From Cyanophora paradoxa (Eukaryota > Glaucocystophyceae > Cyanophorales > Cyanophoraceae): DNA of 64,000 bases. Shown here piece after piece: positions 41,301 through 51,264 of the stretch (the first letter of the stretch is position 1; each line of letters opens with the position of its first letter). The notes under the pieces are model-generated. The model was not told the DNA's origin, ran no database searches, and saw nothing but the letters and a program-made list of their open reading frames with translations. The stretch covers positions 248,001 through 312,000 of the forward strand of contig QPMI01000038.1 in the NCBI GenBank assembly GCA_004431415.1, read 5' to 3'. Both the position numbers and the translations under genes were made by a program.

Positions 41301-42074
41301 GCTTGCCGTGCCTGCGTCTCCTTCTACTTCCCTCCGGCGGTTTGCCGGGCCGGACCCTCCGGCCTTTGTTCTTGATACCGGACCGCCGCCTTTGCCTTCG
41401 TCTTCTGCTTCGCTGGTCGTATCCCGCCGGCGCCGGCGTACTTCGTCTTATAGTTTAGTTCGGTCTAGTTCGGATTCTGATCGTAGTGTTGATGCTAGAG
41501 TTAGTTTCAATACTAGCTATAGTCCTCGTGCTCGACCTGTTGTTCGCCGTCGTTTGCAGTTCGACTGCCCGCCTCGACCCGGCCGGCTTTAGTGATTCCT
41601 TTGACTGTCCTTTTGCCTGCTCTTGATCCGCCTGCTCCGCCTCCTGTGTCCTCCTCGACCTCGTGCCGTAGCTCTGCCCTTTCGCGTCGTCCTGCTTCGC
41701 CTCCGCCTCCGCGTCGTCTTGTTGTTCCTCTTACTTGTCTGCTTCCTGTTATTTATCTTTCTCAAATTTGTCCTCCGCTTCTTAGTGATGTAATTCCTTC
41801 CGATATTGATGGTATCTCTAGCTCTGGCTCTTCTTCGTGTCAGTCATCCTCTGTCCCTAGATCTGCTCGATTTATCGTCTCTTCTCGATCTGTCTCGCGC
41901 TCCGTGTCTTTTCTTTTTTATTGTCGATTTTGGCTCTTTGTCTTATCTTTCTTCGTGCTCTTGTCTTAGTTATTTTGCTTTTTTGTCTTCATGCCCCCTG
42001 GGCAGCCCCCGCAGTGCTGGTGTCTAGAGACTGTGGCCGGTAATTTACCAAAAAAAAAAAAAATTTCAAAACCG
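38312..42074 (+). mobile_element. 5'-truncated LINE retrotransposon
   Basis: A ~3.7-kb element between copies of ATTTCAAAACCG (38312-38323 and 42063-42074), taken as a target-site duplication; it ends in a run of A at about 42050-42062. The 5' part (38379-38924) codes MKWVALLADPSCSAPWKEYL and LSQPLFFNPLF, a pattern found after the reverse transcriptase in LINE ORF2. Next is a reverse-transcriptase zinc-binding-type motif (see 39256-40431), then ~1.6 kb of Ser/Pro-rich sequence and a 3' tail. No reverse transcriptase or endonuclease domain is present, so the copy is truncated and non-autonomous. It is less GC-rich than the neighbouring genes. Confidence 0.75.
39256..40431 (+). pseudogene. LINE ORF2 remnant with zf-RVT-like motif
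   Basis: A 391-residue open frame inside the LINE. Residues about 50-80 read CRVCNDGSARSHAHVFSECP followed by LSRSFWDFI, a Cys-x2-Cys...His-x4-Cys pattern as in zinc-binding domains after non-LTR reverse transcriptases. The downstream half is Ser/Asp-rich, then Pro/Leu-rich. The frame with the upstream part (38379-38924) is broken by stops around 38925-39255, so the original ORF is no longer intact. Confidence 0.65.
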
Positions 42075-42436
42075 AGGGGAAATTGGTCAAAAACCGGATT
42101 TCGGCCGTGTTCGGGAACTTCGGGTCGACCGGTAAAAAAAACGAGCTGTGCATGCGCATGCAGCGCTAGCGCGCGGCCAGTCAAAGCGGTAGCGATGATC
42201 GGCCAATGATCGGCGATGACCATCCGTGATTGGCCAATGACCTTCATAAAACATTTCGGCCAATTGCAATGCGCACTTTCGGGCAATATTTTCTGTACCC
42301 CTCAAGGCCAGGCGTACCCTCGAGGCTCGAGCTCCGAGCCTCCGTCGGCCCTCCGACCCTAAGCCTCGATCGATCCGCCGGCGGCGCGCGCCGCGGCCGG
42401 GCCGATTCCTCAATGCACATGAATCCATGGCCATTG

Positions 42437-42462
42437 TTTTTGGTGAATTACCGGCCACAGTC
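42437..42462 (-). mobile_element. 26-bp fragment of the LINE 3' end
   Basis: TTTTTGGTGAATTACCGGCC followed by ACAGTC equals the reverse complement of the LINE 3' terminus (compare 28258-28283 and 42020-42053). It is either a minimal 5'-truncated insertion or a shared tail of another element. A related tail (GGTGATCATGAATTGCCGCC) follows at about 42553. Confidence 0.5.
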
Positions 42463-43097
42463 GAGTCTGAGTCGACGTCTAATCCGATCCCCCAATTTTC
42501 TTTTTTTGGTGATTGTTTTCTTTTTCTTTTTTGCCAAATTTTTCTTTGTTTTGGTGATCATGAATTGCCGCCGAATTGCCGGCCTTAACTTGCCAAAGCC
42601 TAGGCTAGGCCTCCCGCGCGCGGGGGGGCGCCGGGCCGGGGGCGTACAAACATACAGTATGACAGAAGGCGTACTACGTATACGGTAGAATTCGAAGACA
42701 CGAGCTAATCATTGAATTATAATACGTGCACAAGAATATACTGAAGAAAACCAGAACACTCATGCAGCTGCAGAATTCGCGTTTGTCGCGATCGTCGGCC
42801 GCGGGTTCCCGTACGCGTCTTGACTTCTCGAACTTTTGAGCTCCTAGCTATATATACCGTACATCCGGAAGCAGATTCTGTCCTTGGATCTGCAAGAGAG
42901 TGGCAGCGAAATCTCGTTCGATCGGCTACACACCCTCAGCCTCGCGATCGAGCTCAACCGAGTTCCCCGACCGTCAGACCCTCCGATTCCCCCCGTCACA
43001 GCTGCAGGGCCCCGTGGCCGTGCACGTGGCCGTGGCTACAATATGCATAACGGACCCCCCCCCCAACCCCCCCCCCCCCCCACCCCCGGCCCCCCCC

Positions 43098-43130
<33 letters not shown>

Positions 43131-43901
43131 CCCGGCCGGCCCCCCCAATTGCAAGCGTACGGCCCCCTACTAGGCTACGCGTACGATCGCGAGCCCTTGG
43201 CCTAACTTAGCTATAGTAAAGATCTATAGCTCAGGCCCCGCTATAGCTAGCTATAGGGCAGCCAATTGCAAGGCAGGCTGCCTCGGTTCGAGTCCTGCTA
43301 GCGCTGGCGCCCGTCACGACGTTCCCTGCCACGGTCCTCGCGCATTGTAGCAAGTCACTAGCAACCTATTAGCTAGCAGCATGTTAGACTGATCATGAGC
43401 GCTAGCTGGGCGATGCTAGCTCAACTGGCGCCTTCCAACCCAGCGCGCGGCTATAGCTAGCGCCAGCTCGCACTATAGCTATAGCTAGCTATAGCTAGAG
43501 CTCGAGGTGCACAGAACACGTACATGGTGCGAGGCACCGGTACCCCCCCCCGGAGGGGGCCGGGGCCGGCGCGGGGGTCGCCGGATTCGGAGCATATCAA
43601 GCGGACTCTCCGGGAGACTCAAATCAGGCGGAGAAGTTCGCCCGTATGCGTTTCGCCTCTTTCTCCCCCCAAGCTTCAAGCTTAAGGCCCCTCCGGATCC
43701 ACGCCTCCCCCAGTCGCTGTCTTTCCCGTCGCCCCTCTCAATTAAGCTCGGGGGCCCGGGCTTGGGCAGCCCTTCCTCCTCCTTAACCGGGGGGGCGCAT
43801 GCCGGAGAGCATGGCGAGGAGGGCGGGGGGCACGGGCATCGCCCCGGGCGGGAAGGCCCTCCGCCGTTCCGGGATCTGCGTGCGCGCGCGGGACGGCGCT
43901 C
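42463..43901. other. gene-free region with C-tract and TAGCTATA palindromes
   Basis: No gene supported. Positions about 43055-43145 are almost pure C with a few breaks. From 43200 to 43500, TAGCTATAG and CTATAGCTAGCTATAG words recur and can pair with themselves. A B-box-like GGTTCGAGTCC lies at 43274-43284 without a foldable tRNA. GTTACGG-poor, mixed sequence leads to the F-box gene's 3' end at 43902. Confidence 0.4.
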
Positions 43902-46463
43902 TTAGTCCGGCCGGCGGGTGTGCGCCGAATTAAAGCCCAGCACCTGGACGAGCCAGCCCGGGAGCAGGGCGTAGAGCCGCTCGGCGGCCGCCGCGCTGGC
44001 CGCGCCCGCGGCCGCCGTGACGCAGAACTTGCGCCCCTTGGCGGCGAGGCGCCCCAGGGGCGCGAAGGCCTCGGCGTCCTCCGGCTTGAGGGGCCCGCAG
44101 GTGCGGCCGCCCGTCGTGAGCCGCACGAAGGCGAGGCGGGAGCAGCCGGCGAGGGCCGCCACCTCCGCGGCGCTCTGGCGCGGCTGCAGATCGCAGCGGT
44201 CGTAGTGGACGAGGGCGCGGCGGACGGCGTCGAGGGCGAGGAAGCGGGCGAGGGCGGCGGCGAGCGCCGCGGGGCCCGTCCCGTCGCTGCACGTCTCGCA
44301 GATGCACGACGTCGGCACCACCTGGATCGAATCTCAGCCCCGCCCGGATCAAATCTCGGCCTCGAGGGCGGCGGGCACCACAAGGGAGAGCTCGCGGAGG
44401 CCCCAGGGGGCGGCCAGCTGGTCGGCGAGGCGCCCGAAGAAGCCGGCCTGCTCGCGCCCCGCGCAGCCGTCCACGGTGAGGAAGAGAGTCTGGAGGCGCG
44501 GGAAGGCGGCGGGGTACGCCCAGCTGGCCGAGCAGCCGGCGACCCGCAGCCGCAGCGACAGGTGCTCCAGCTGCGAACATAGGAGCCGCGTCGGCCGCGG
44601 ACCGCGCGCGCAGAGCGCCGCGCGCCGCGCCGCGCGGCACCTGGCTGAGGCTGCCGAGGGCGGCCCAGGTGGCCGGCTCCCCGCTGTCCACCTCGACCTC
44701 CAGCCGCCGGAGCGAGGCCTGCCCCGCCGCCGATCGGTCTCAGCGGCGGCTAGCCGGGCCCGTGGGGGCGGGCGGGGGGCACCATCGCGCGGAGCGGCTC
44801 GAACTGCCCCTCGAAGTCGATGGAGCCCTCCTGCGGGCCCCGTGAGGAAGGGAGGAGGAGGGCAGGGGCTGGCGGGCGGGCGGGGGCGGACCGCCTCGCG
44901 GATCTCGAGGTGGGAGAGGGCCGAGTCGGGCCTCAGACCCCGCACGAGGCCCGCCAGGGCCCCCTCCGCCAGCTCCCGGCACCGCAGCGCTGCAGCTCGA
45001 GTCAGCTTTGTTTGTTTCTCCTCTTCGTCTCCTTCTGGGAGCACCGAGGACGCGGAGGGTGCGGATGCCGCCGACGGTCTCGAGGGGGTCGGCCTCCACG
45101 CTGTTCCCGCCCCACTCCACGTCCAGCTCCTGAGGCGCGAGGTGAGGCGAGGGGGGGTGGGCGGAAGGGGGGGGGGGTGGGGAAGGGGGGGGGACAGGGG
45201 GGGCGAGGGAGGAGAAAGAAAGGGGTGCAACGGGGGAATCAAAGCTTATAGAGGGGTAGGGGTGGGGAGGTGGGTGAGGGTGGGAGGGGGCGTGCCGCGG
45301 CGGCGCGAGGTGAGGCGAGGAGAGGGGAAGCTGAGCTTAGACTCTGAGAGAAGGGGGGTGGGGGGGGGGGGGGGGGGGGGGCACCTCGAGGTGGGGGAAG
45401 CCCTCAGCGAGGGCCTCCGCGATGGACTCCAGCGCCGGGCCCTCCGCCTCCTCCTCCTCGCCCTGCGCCCCCGGCCCGTGAGGCGCCCGCGGAGCGCGCG
45501 CCCTCTAATCTGAAATCTGCACCGAGCTCATCTGAACTGATCTGAATCTAGACGAGGCGGGGGCGCACGTCGGCGTCGTCGAAGGCCTCGCGGAAGTCGC
45601 CGGCGGAGGCGAACTTGAGGGAGGTGAGGTTCGGGGCGGCGCGGGCGATCCCCCGAACGAACTCCGGCTCCATCGAGCAGTAGTGCGCGAGGTTCAGGCG
45701 CCGCAGCGCCGGGAGCTTCCGTAGCTCCGCCAGGAACTCCCGCTCCAGGCGCCCCGCTGAGCGCGCGCGCGTTTGCCCCCGGTCAACTCGAGCTCGAGCT
45801 GAGGCGAGCAAGGGGCGGACTGGGCGGGGGCGTCTGGGCGACGGCGTCGTGCGCGTTGAGCGCGTCCACGTCGAGCATGAACTCGAAGGTCGCGAGCGTG
45901 GCGCCCGACGAGGCGGCGGCGGCCCGCAGCAGCGCCGCCGCGTACTGGTGCCGCCCCCGCAGCGCGCGCTCCGTCGGGCGCGGCGGGAAGCCGTCGGTGT
46001 AGCCGCCGGCGGAGACGTCGCCGTGGCGGATGGCGACGTGCTTGAGGCCCGGGAGGGCGGCGACGAGGGCGGGCACGAGGTCGCGCTTGGGGCAGAGCGC
46101 GGCCGCCTGCACGAAGAGGCTCTGCACGCGCACGTGGCCCCGCCGCGCCCGCTTCGTCCACCCGGCGATGTCCCGCACGACGTCCTCCCCCGTCTGGGCC
46201 CGCAGGCTCCCGCCGGGGAACGTGAGCCGCTCCCACTCGTTGGCGATGAGCATGGCCCGGATGCGCTTGCTGATGCCGCGGGCGCACTTCCACGAGTCGT
46301 GCAGGCCGACGAACGTGAGGATGCGCTGGATCACGTTGTCTGGCAAAAGTTCCAGTTGCGAGGCGCCCACGGCCGCGGCGAGCTGCGAGCCCGAGCCCGA
46401 GCTCTCCTCTTCATTCGCGGGCTTGGATCGCTTCGCCGGCTGATTGCCTTTCTTCGGGCCCAT
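43902..46463 (-). CDS. F-box/leucine-rich-repeat protein G
   Basis: A multi-exon minus-strand gene from the ATG at 46463. The first exon codes MGPKKGNQPAKRSKP (possible nuclear signal), an F-box-like LELLPDNVIQRILTFVGLHD through NEWERLTFPGG, and LPGLKHVAIRHGD. Later exons carry LRR-like blocks: LRKLPALRRLNLAHYCSM, APNLTSLKFAS, EALAEGFPHLE, GGIRTLRVLG, LEHLSLRLRVAGC, FPRLQTLFLTVDGC and LRELSLVVPAA. The last exon reads VVPTSCICETCSDG to LLPGWLVQVLGFNSAH, stop at 43902. Sequence similarity to A, B and C is weak, so this is an older family member with different exon structure. Probably an SCF adaptor; exact joints between about 45550 and 44700 are unresolved. Confidence 0.65.
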
Positions 46464-47126
46464 CGTCGAGTGCCGCTGCTTCGTTTGACAGGGGGGCGGT
46501 AACTGCCGGTAACCGCCGCCGGTACCGATAAGCTAACTGCCGCGCCAGTGCGACTGCGTACGCGCACCACCCGCGGCTGGGAAACGCGGCTTGAAGCTCC
46601 GCGAGTTCGCCGTACCCCAGCCCTTCCCGGCCGCGAAATTCGGCGGAAATTCGATCGGCCGCAAATTCCGCGACGGGCCGGGGTTGCAAACTTACAGTTG
46701 CAAGCTAGCTGAATTCACGTTTCTTTACGAGGTCCCCTAGCTAGGCTATAATGCACGCATGAAATTAAAGCGCGCAAAGTGCTCGACTGGCAAGGGGGCC
46801 AGGGGCTCTGGCTCAGGCCGCCGAGCACTGGCCATGGCCCCATACGCCGAGCTCGGGGCCGGCGGTGGCGGGGAGGACTCCAGCAGCTGGCCGAGGGTGT
46901 TGCGGCAGATCCGGGGCGGAAGACGCCGCCGGCGCCGTCGGAGGGCGGCGGCGGATGGAGCGCTGCCGACGCCTGTAGCTGCGGGGTGCTCGGTGCAGCC
47001 GCCGTTGATGACACCGAATTGCTGGCCACGGTCTCCGCGTCTGCGGACCAACGGGGATGCCGCGGCGGAGAGGCGTGGCCAAGGATCGTTCGCGCGGGCC
47101 GGCGCCGCGTGCGACCGCACTGAGGC
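46464..47126. other. region upstream of gene G, nothing certain
   Basis: A plus-strand open frame at 46759-47169 (136 residues, Arg-rich) has no recognisable domain and runs into the antisense of the centrin-like gene, so it is not called. GGTAACTGCCGGTAACCGCC repeats at about 46497-46524. Confidence 0.35.
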
Positions 47127-47883
47127 TCAGCTGACGCGGCACTTCATCATTCGCTCGAAGTCCCGGTAGCCGACGCGCCCGTCCATGTCTGCGCGCCGCG
47201 CTTAGCCGGGCGAGGGGAGAGGACCGCGCGGCCCCCGACCCCGCGCACCCGTGTCGACCTCCGCGAAGGCCTCGGCGATGGCAGACTCGGGGATCGAGCT
47301 CGCGACGCTCTTGAAGACCCGCTTCAAATCCTCCGCTGTGATGAAGCCGCGGCCTGCAGAAGCCTGAGAGGCCGCGCCGAGCAGCGGGCGGCGCGCGGAG
47401 CTCGAGCGCACGGCCGACGTCCATCGCCTCGAAGATCTGCCGGATCTCGATGTCCCGGTCCTGCAGGGCGAGCCGGTCCGCCATGATCCGCTCGAACAGC
47501 TCCTGTGGCACGCCTACTGCTGCCGCCGAGAAGCGAGTCGGCTCTCGTTTCAAATTCTTGAGCGCGGCGCGTGTGCACCGCTCCTGCCGTCTTCGTTCTT
47601 TGGAAGGATGCGGTCCAGCTCTATCTTCGTGGGCTTGAAGCCCAGGAGCGCGATCATGGCGAGCTGCGCGGCGGTCAGCCGAGGTTCAGCGCGCTGAGCT
47701 GCGGGCGCCTCGGACCTTGAGCTCGGCCCTGATCAAGTATCCCTTGCCGCCCGTATCGTACGCCTTGAACGTGTCCACGATGTCGCGCCGCGTCTCATCG
47801 TCTACTACGAGCCGCGGGCCCCAGCCGCCGAGCATAGCCTTCAGAAGCCTGGAACGGATCGCCTGAAGAGCGCAAAGTGCCAA
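47127..47883 (-). CDS. centrin-like EF-hand protein
   Basis: Minus-strand exons code a protein with centrin layout. EF-hand 1 is FKAYDTGGKGYLIRAELK (Asp1, Gly6, Glu12 present). After a GT-AG intron comes LAMIALLGFKPTKIELDRIL, then a degenerate EF-hand 2 region joined by a GC-AG intron to VGVPQELFERIMADRLALQD. EF-hand 3 (EIRQIFEAMD, then AGRGFITAEDLKRVFKSV) has a loop one residue too long and poor in acidic ligands. EF-hand 4 is canonical, EVDTDMDGRVGYRDFERMMK, and the protein ends MMKCRVS. Centrins act in basal bodies, nuclear pores and contractile fibres. Only hands 1 and 4 look able to bind calcium. The true first exon was not identified; the open frame is followed back to 47883. Confidence 0.65.
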
Positions 47884-47999
47884 TTTTGCGCTCAGCTGCT
47901 TCCGCGGTCCCGGGCTGAGGAGCGCTGACCTTTGCCGCGAAGTCGACGGGGGTACGGGTCAATCAAGACTCTGCTGGGCAGCCCAGCGCCCCTGCCAGC

Positions 48000-50900
48000 A
48001 TGCGGAGCGGCTCGTTCGCCTTGTTTGCGTGCGCGGCCTTCGCGCTGCTCCTGGCGGCGCTGGCGAGCGGGAGCGCCGGGGACCGCAAGATCGAGCGCAC
48101 CGATCCCCGCGTGCGCGTCTCGCGTGCGGCATCGTCAGTCGGCGGATTGCATCATGTAGTTCACGAACTGAAGATCGACGCCAGCTTGGACCGGGTGCGG
48201 TAGCTGCCGCCGGCGGTATACGCTTCGACGCTGATCCACACCGACGGCCGGCGCCGCGCGCAGGAGGCGCCGCTCGCGGGACTCCTGAAGCGCGTCGGCG
48301 CTATCCTGAAGCGTGGCACAGGCGGTTTGGCGACCGCGGACGACGCGGCGGGCGAGAACTGGCCGTGGCCCCGCCCGTGGGGGCCCAAGCGGAAGGAGCC
48401 AGACCCCGACTGCGCCATCACAGACAAGGATCGCTTCTACCGATTCGTCCCGAAGCTCGCGGCGTCCCTCTCGCTGAGCAACGGGAGCGTGGGCTCGGGC
48501 CAGGCCGCCAGCTGGCCCACGCGCTGCTTTCCCGCCACCACGGCGAGCGCCCGCGTCGAGGGCGCCGACCTCGTCGTCACGATCACAGCGCTCAGCGAGA
48601 AGCCGCCGCCGCCGCCGCCGCCACCTCCTGTCCTGGCATCGGCCTCCTCGAGCTCCCGTGCGCTCCGCTCCGCTCCGCCCGTCCCCTCGCCCTGAGAAGC
48701 CTGGCGCGTGCAGATCTGGAGGGCGCGGGCGCGCGGCTGCGCGGGAGTGCGCGCCCGGAGGAGGCGGGGTGGCCGTGGCCGTGGCCGGGCGGCTGCGAGG
48801 ATATGTATCTCGTGGCCACCACGCTCTTCTGGCACCCCGTCAAGGCCCGCCCTTGCGCACCTCAGCTCCAGCCTGAGATTTGATCCGCGCGCGATTTGAC
48901 CCGGATTCGATCCGGGCCCTAGATTTGATCCGCGCCGGCGCCCCAGCTCCAGCCCGAGATTTGATCCGCGCATAATTTGACCCGGATTCGATCCCGGCCC
49001 CGGCGGGCAGGTGGAGGGCCCCGGGACGCACGAGGTGCGGGTGGCCGGCGCGGCGGCGGCCGAGGTCGCGGGGGGTACCGACGCCGTCCACGTCTTCCGC
49101 TTCTGCGACGGCCAGCTCGGTGTGTACCCCTTCCGCTCAGCTCCTCTGCACCCTAAAGCTCTCGCCAGGGACCCTCATCGGCATCCTTGAGACGATTCGG
49201 GCGCGTGGGAGGGCCCCTGACTTTCAAGGTCCCCCCCCGTCCACTTTGTGCCCCTCTTACCTCTCACCGCAGCTGTTCAACGGCGGGCGGGGGGTCGGGG
49301 AGAAGGCGCACGTGACCCCCGACATGGTCCGGACAAACCTCGCCTTCCTGAGGCGCGTACCCCCGACTCCCCGCCCCTCTCCTCTCTCACCTTAGGCCAG
49401 GGACCACATGAACTGGGACCCGCTGCCGCGGGTGGCCCCCGCCGTGTCCGTGGACCCGGCGCTGGTGCGCAGCGGGGACGCCATCGTCGCCCTACGCCTC
49501 GACGGCCTCGACCCCCTCATCATGCTCGGCCCGCCCCTGCCCCGCCGCACACTTCCTGCGGCCCTTCGAGCTGAACCCCGTACCCCGCCGCAGGGACGGG
49601 GGCGTACACGGGCCACGCGGCGGCGGCCCTCTGGATCGACGGCGCCCTCCACGTCGTCGAGTCCCAGGCGCGCGCCGTACCCCGCTTCCTTCCCCGTACC
49701 CCCGCTGAACCGGTACCCCCCGGGCTGCGGGCAGGCGGCGTGGTACTGGCCGACCCCGCACGGCGTAATCGCGACGCCCTGGGACCAGGCGCGCCCCGTA
49801 ACCCGGCGCGCCTCGTCCCCTCCTCTCAGCCTCTCCTCGCCCGCAGTGGATGAGGCAGGCGGCGGACGCCGACTTCGCGGTGGCGCTCCTGCCCCTCTCC
49901 GAGGCCCGCGCCGCCGCCTTCGACGAGAAGGAGGCCCGTACCCCCCGCGCCCCTCCTCCCCCACCCTCTGAGAGGAAAGGCGGCAGGCGGTGGCGTGGTT
50001 CGAGTCGGTGCGGGGGGCGCCCTACGGGTACCGCAACTTCCTCTTCGGGTGGGCGCACGAGAGCCCAGCCCTCGAACTTCGTTCTAGAGCCAGAGCCTAA
50101 CAACTTCGTTCGCAGGTGGGTGGACACGGAGCGAGAGAACCTGCCGCGGCCGCTCTCCCCCGAGCTCCTCGCCGCCGCCTTCGCCCTCCTCGACCGCCTC
50201 CGCCCCGAGGTCGCCGACCTCATGTGGCTCCAGGCCCTCAACAAGCGTCCGCCCGCCCCGCGCCGCCACCCTCGCCCCCCCGGCCCCCCAACCCCTTGGG
50301 GCAGGGCTGGGGACCTCGGGCCTGCGGACGCACGAACTGTACGCGCTGGCGCGGGAGCGCGGCCTCTCCTTCGGCCAGCTCCTCGCCGGTCCGCCACGCG
50401 CCCCGCCCCGCCCCGCCAGAAGGAGGAGAAAAAGAGCACGCTTAGATCTACATCGAGTCCGGCCCGAATAATCCCCCCCGCCGCCTCCTCCTCCTCTACG
50501 ATCCCTCCCGCCCGGGTCCCCGACGCTCCCTCCCCCCGCCCCCGCCCCCGCAGTGCCGGAGCGGGACGAGTGGGCGTACAGCGACGGCCCCGCGATGGTC
50601 TGCAGCTCGCTCGTCGTCGCCCTCTGGAAGGCCGGCGGCCTCCTCGGGCCCCTCGCCGACTCCATCCAGGCCCGCCCGCCCTCGAGCCCCCGGGCGGGCG
50701 GGCGAACGGGCGGGCGAACGGTCGCCTTCGTGCGCAGGCGACCGAGTTCCACGACCGGGACCTCTACACCCTCGCCTTCTTCGACGGGGCGGGGGCGCGG
50801 CCCCTGCCCCCCGCCTGCCGCGCCGCCGGCCGCCCCTGGTGCCAGCTCTCCGGAGCGTGCGCCCGCCCCGCGGCCGCCCCGGCCCGCCGCCCCGCTGCCT

Positions 50901-51033
50901 CCTCGAGCTCCCCCGAACACACCGCAGGATCGAGATGGAGCTGCCGGGGTACAACACGATCGAGCCGTACGCGCGCATGGCCGAGCGCTGCCCCTCCGTC
51001 GGGCCCGAGTACCCCCGCCCCGCCGGCTGCTGA
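48000..51033 (+). CDS. secreted protein resembling permuted NlpC/P60-type hydrolases
   Basis: A gene of about 13-15 exons. The ATG at 48000 starts a signal peptide (FALFACAAFALLLAALASGS). Later exons code DCAITDKDRFYRFVPKLAAS, YLVATTLFWHPVKA, GTDAVHVFRFCDGQL, VTPDMVRTNLAFLR and HMNWDPLPRVAPAVSVDPA. Then come YTGHAAAALWIDGALHVVES, YWPTPHGVIATPWDQ, WFESVRGAPYGYRNFLFGW, LMWLQALNK, EWAYSDGPAMVCSSLVVALW and a final ELPGYNTIEPYARMAERCPS. A His in GHAAAALW followed by Glu in HVVES and a later Cys in MVCSSLVVA is the order of catalytic residues in circularly permuted NlpC/P60 (YiiX/LRAT-like) enzymes. Conserved Cys near the end fit an extracellular protein. Catalytic assignment is inference. Confidence 0.62.
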
Positions 51034-51264
51034 CCGCGAGGGATCGCATCCCCTGTACCATATGCACAGAGATAGCTCTAATGATGTAAATAAGTGTACT
51101 TCAGGGAAGGGCCGACCTTCGGAATGGAACTGCAACGCGTTCGAAACAGACTGGTGCGGGCGACTGCGACTACAATCTACGTGCGCGGGACCTATCTAAG
51201 CTATCTGTACACAGGGGGAGGGCGCCGGCGCGCCCCGCGAAGCCCGGCCCGGAGCCCTAGGGCA
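51034..51264. other. short gap between convergent genes
   Basis: 3' flanks of the hydrolase-like gene (plus) and the deaminase gene (minus). Nothing recognised. Confidence 0.3.

Noticed and set aside
43270..43300. tRNA at a GGTTCGAGTCC motif
   Set aside because: The flanks do not form a T-stem or acceptor stem.
46759..47169. 136-residue plus-strand frame
   Set aside because: Low-complexity Arg-rich sequence running antisense into the last exon of the centrin-like gene.
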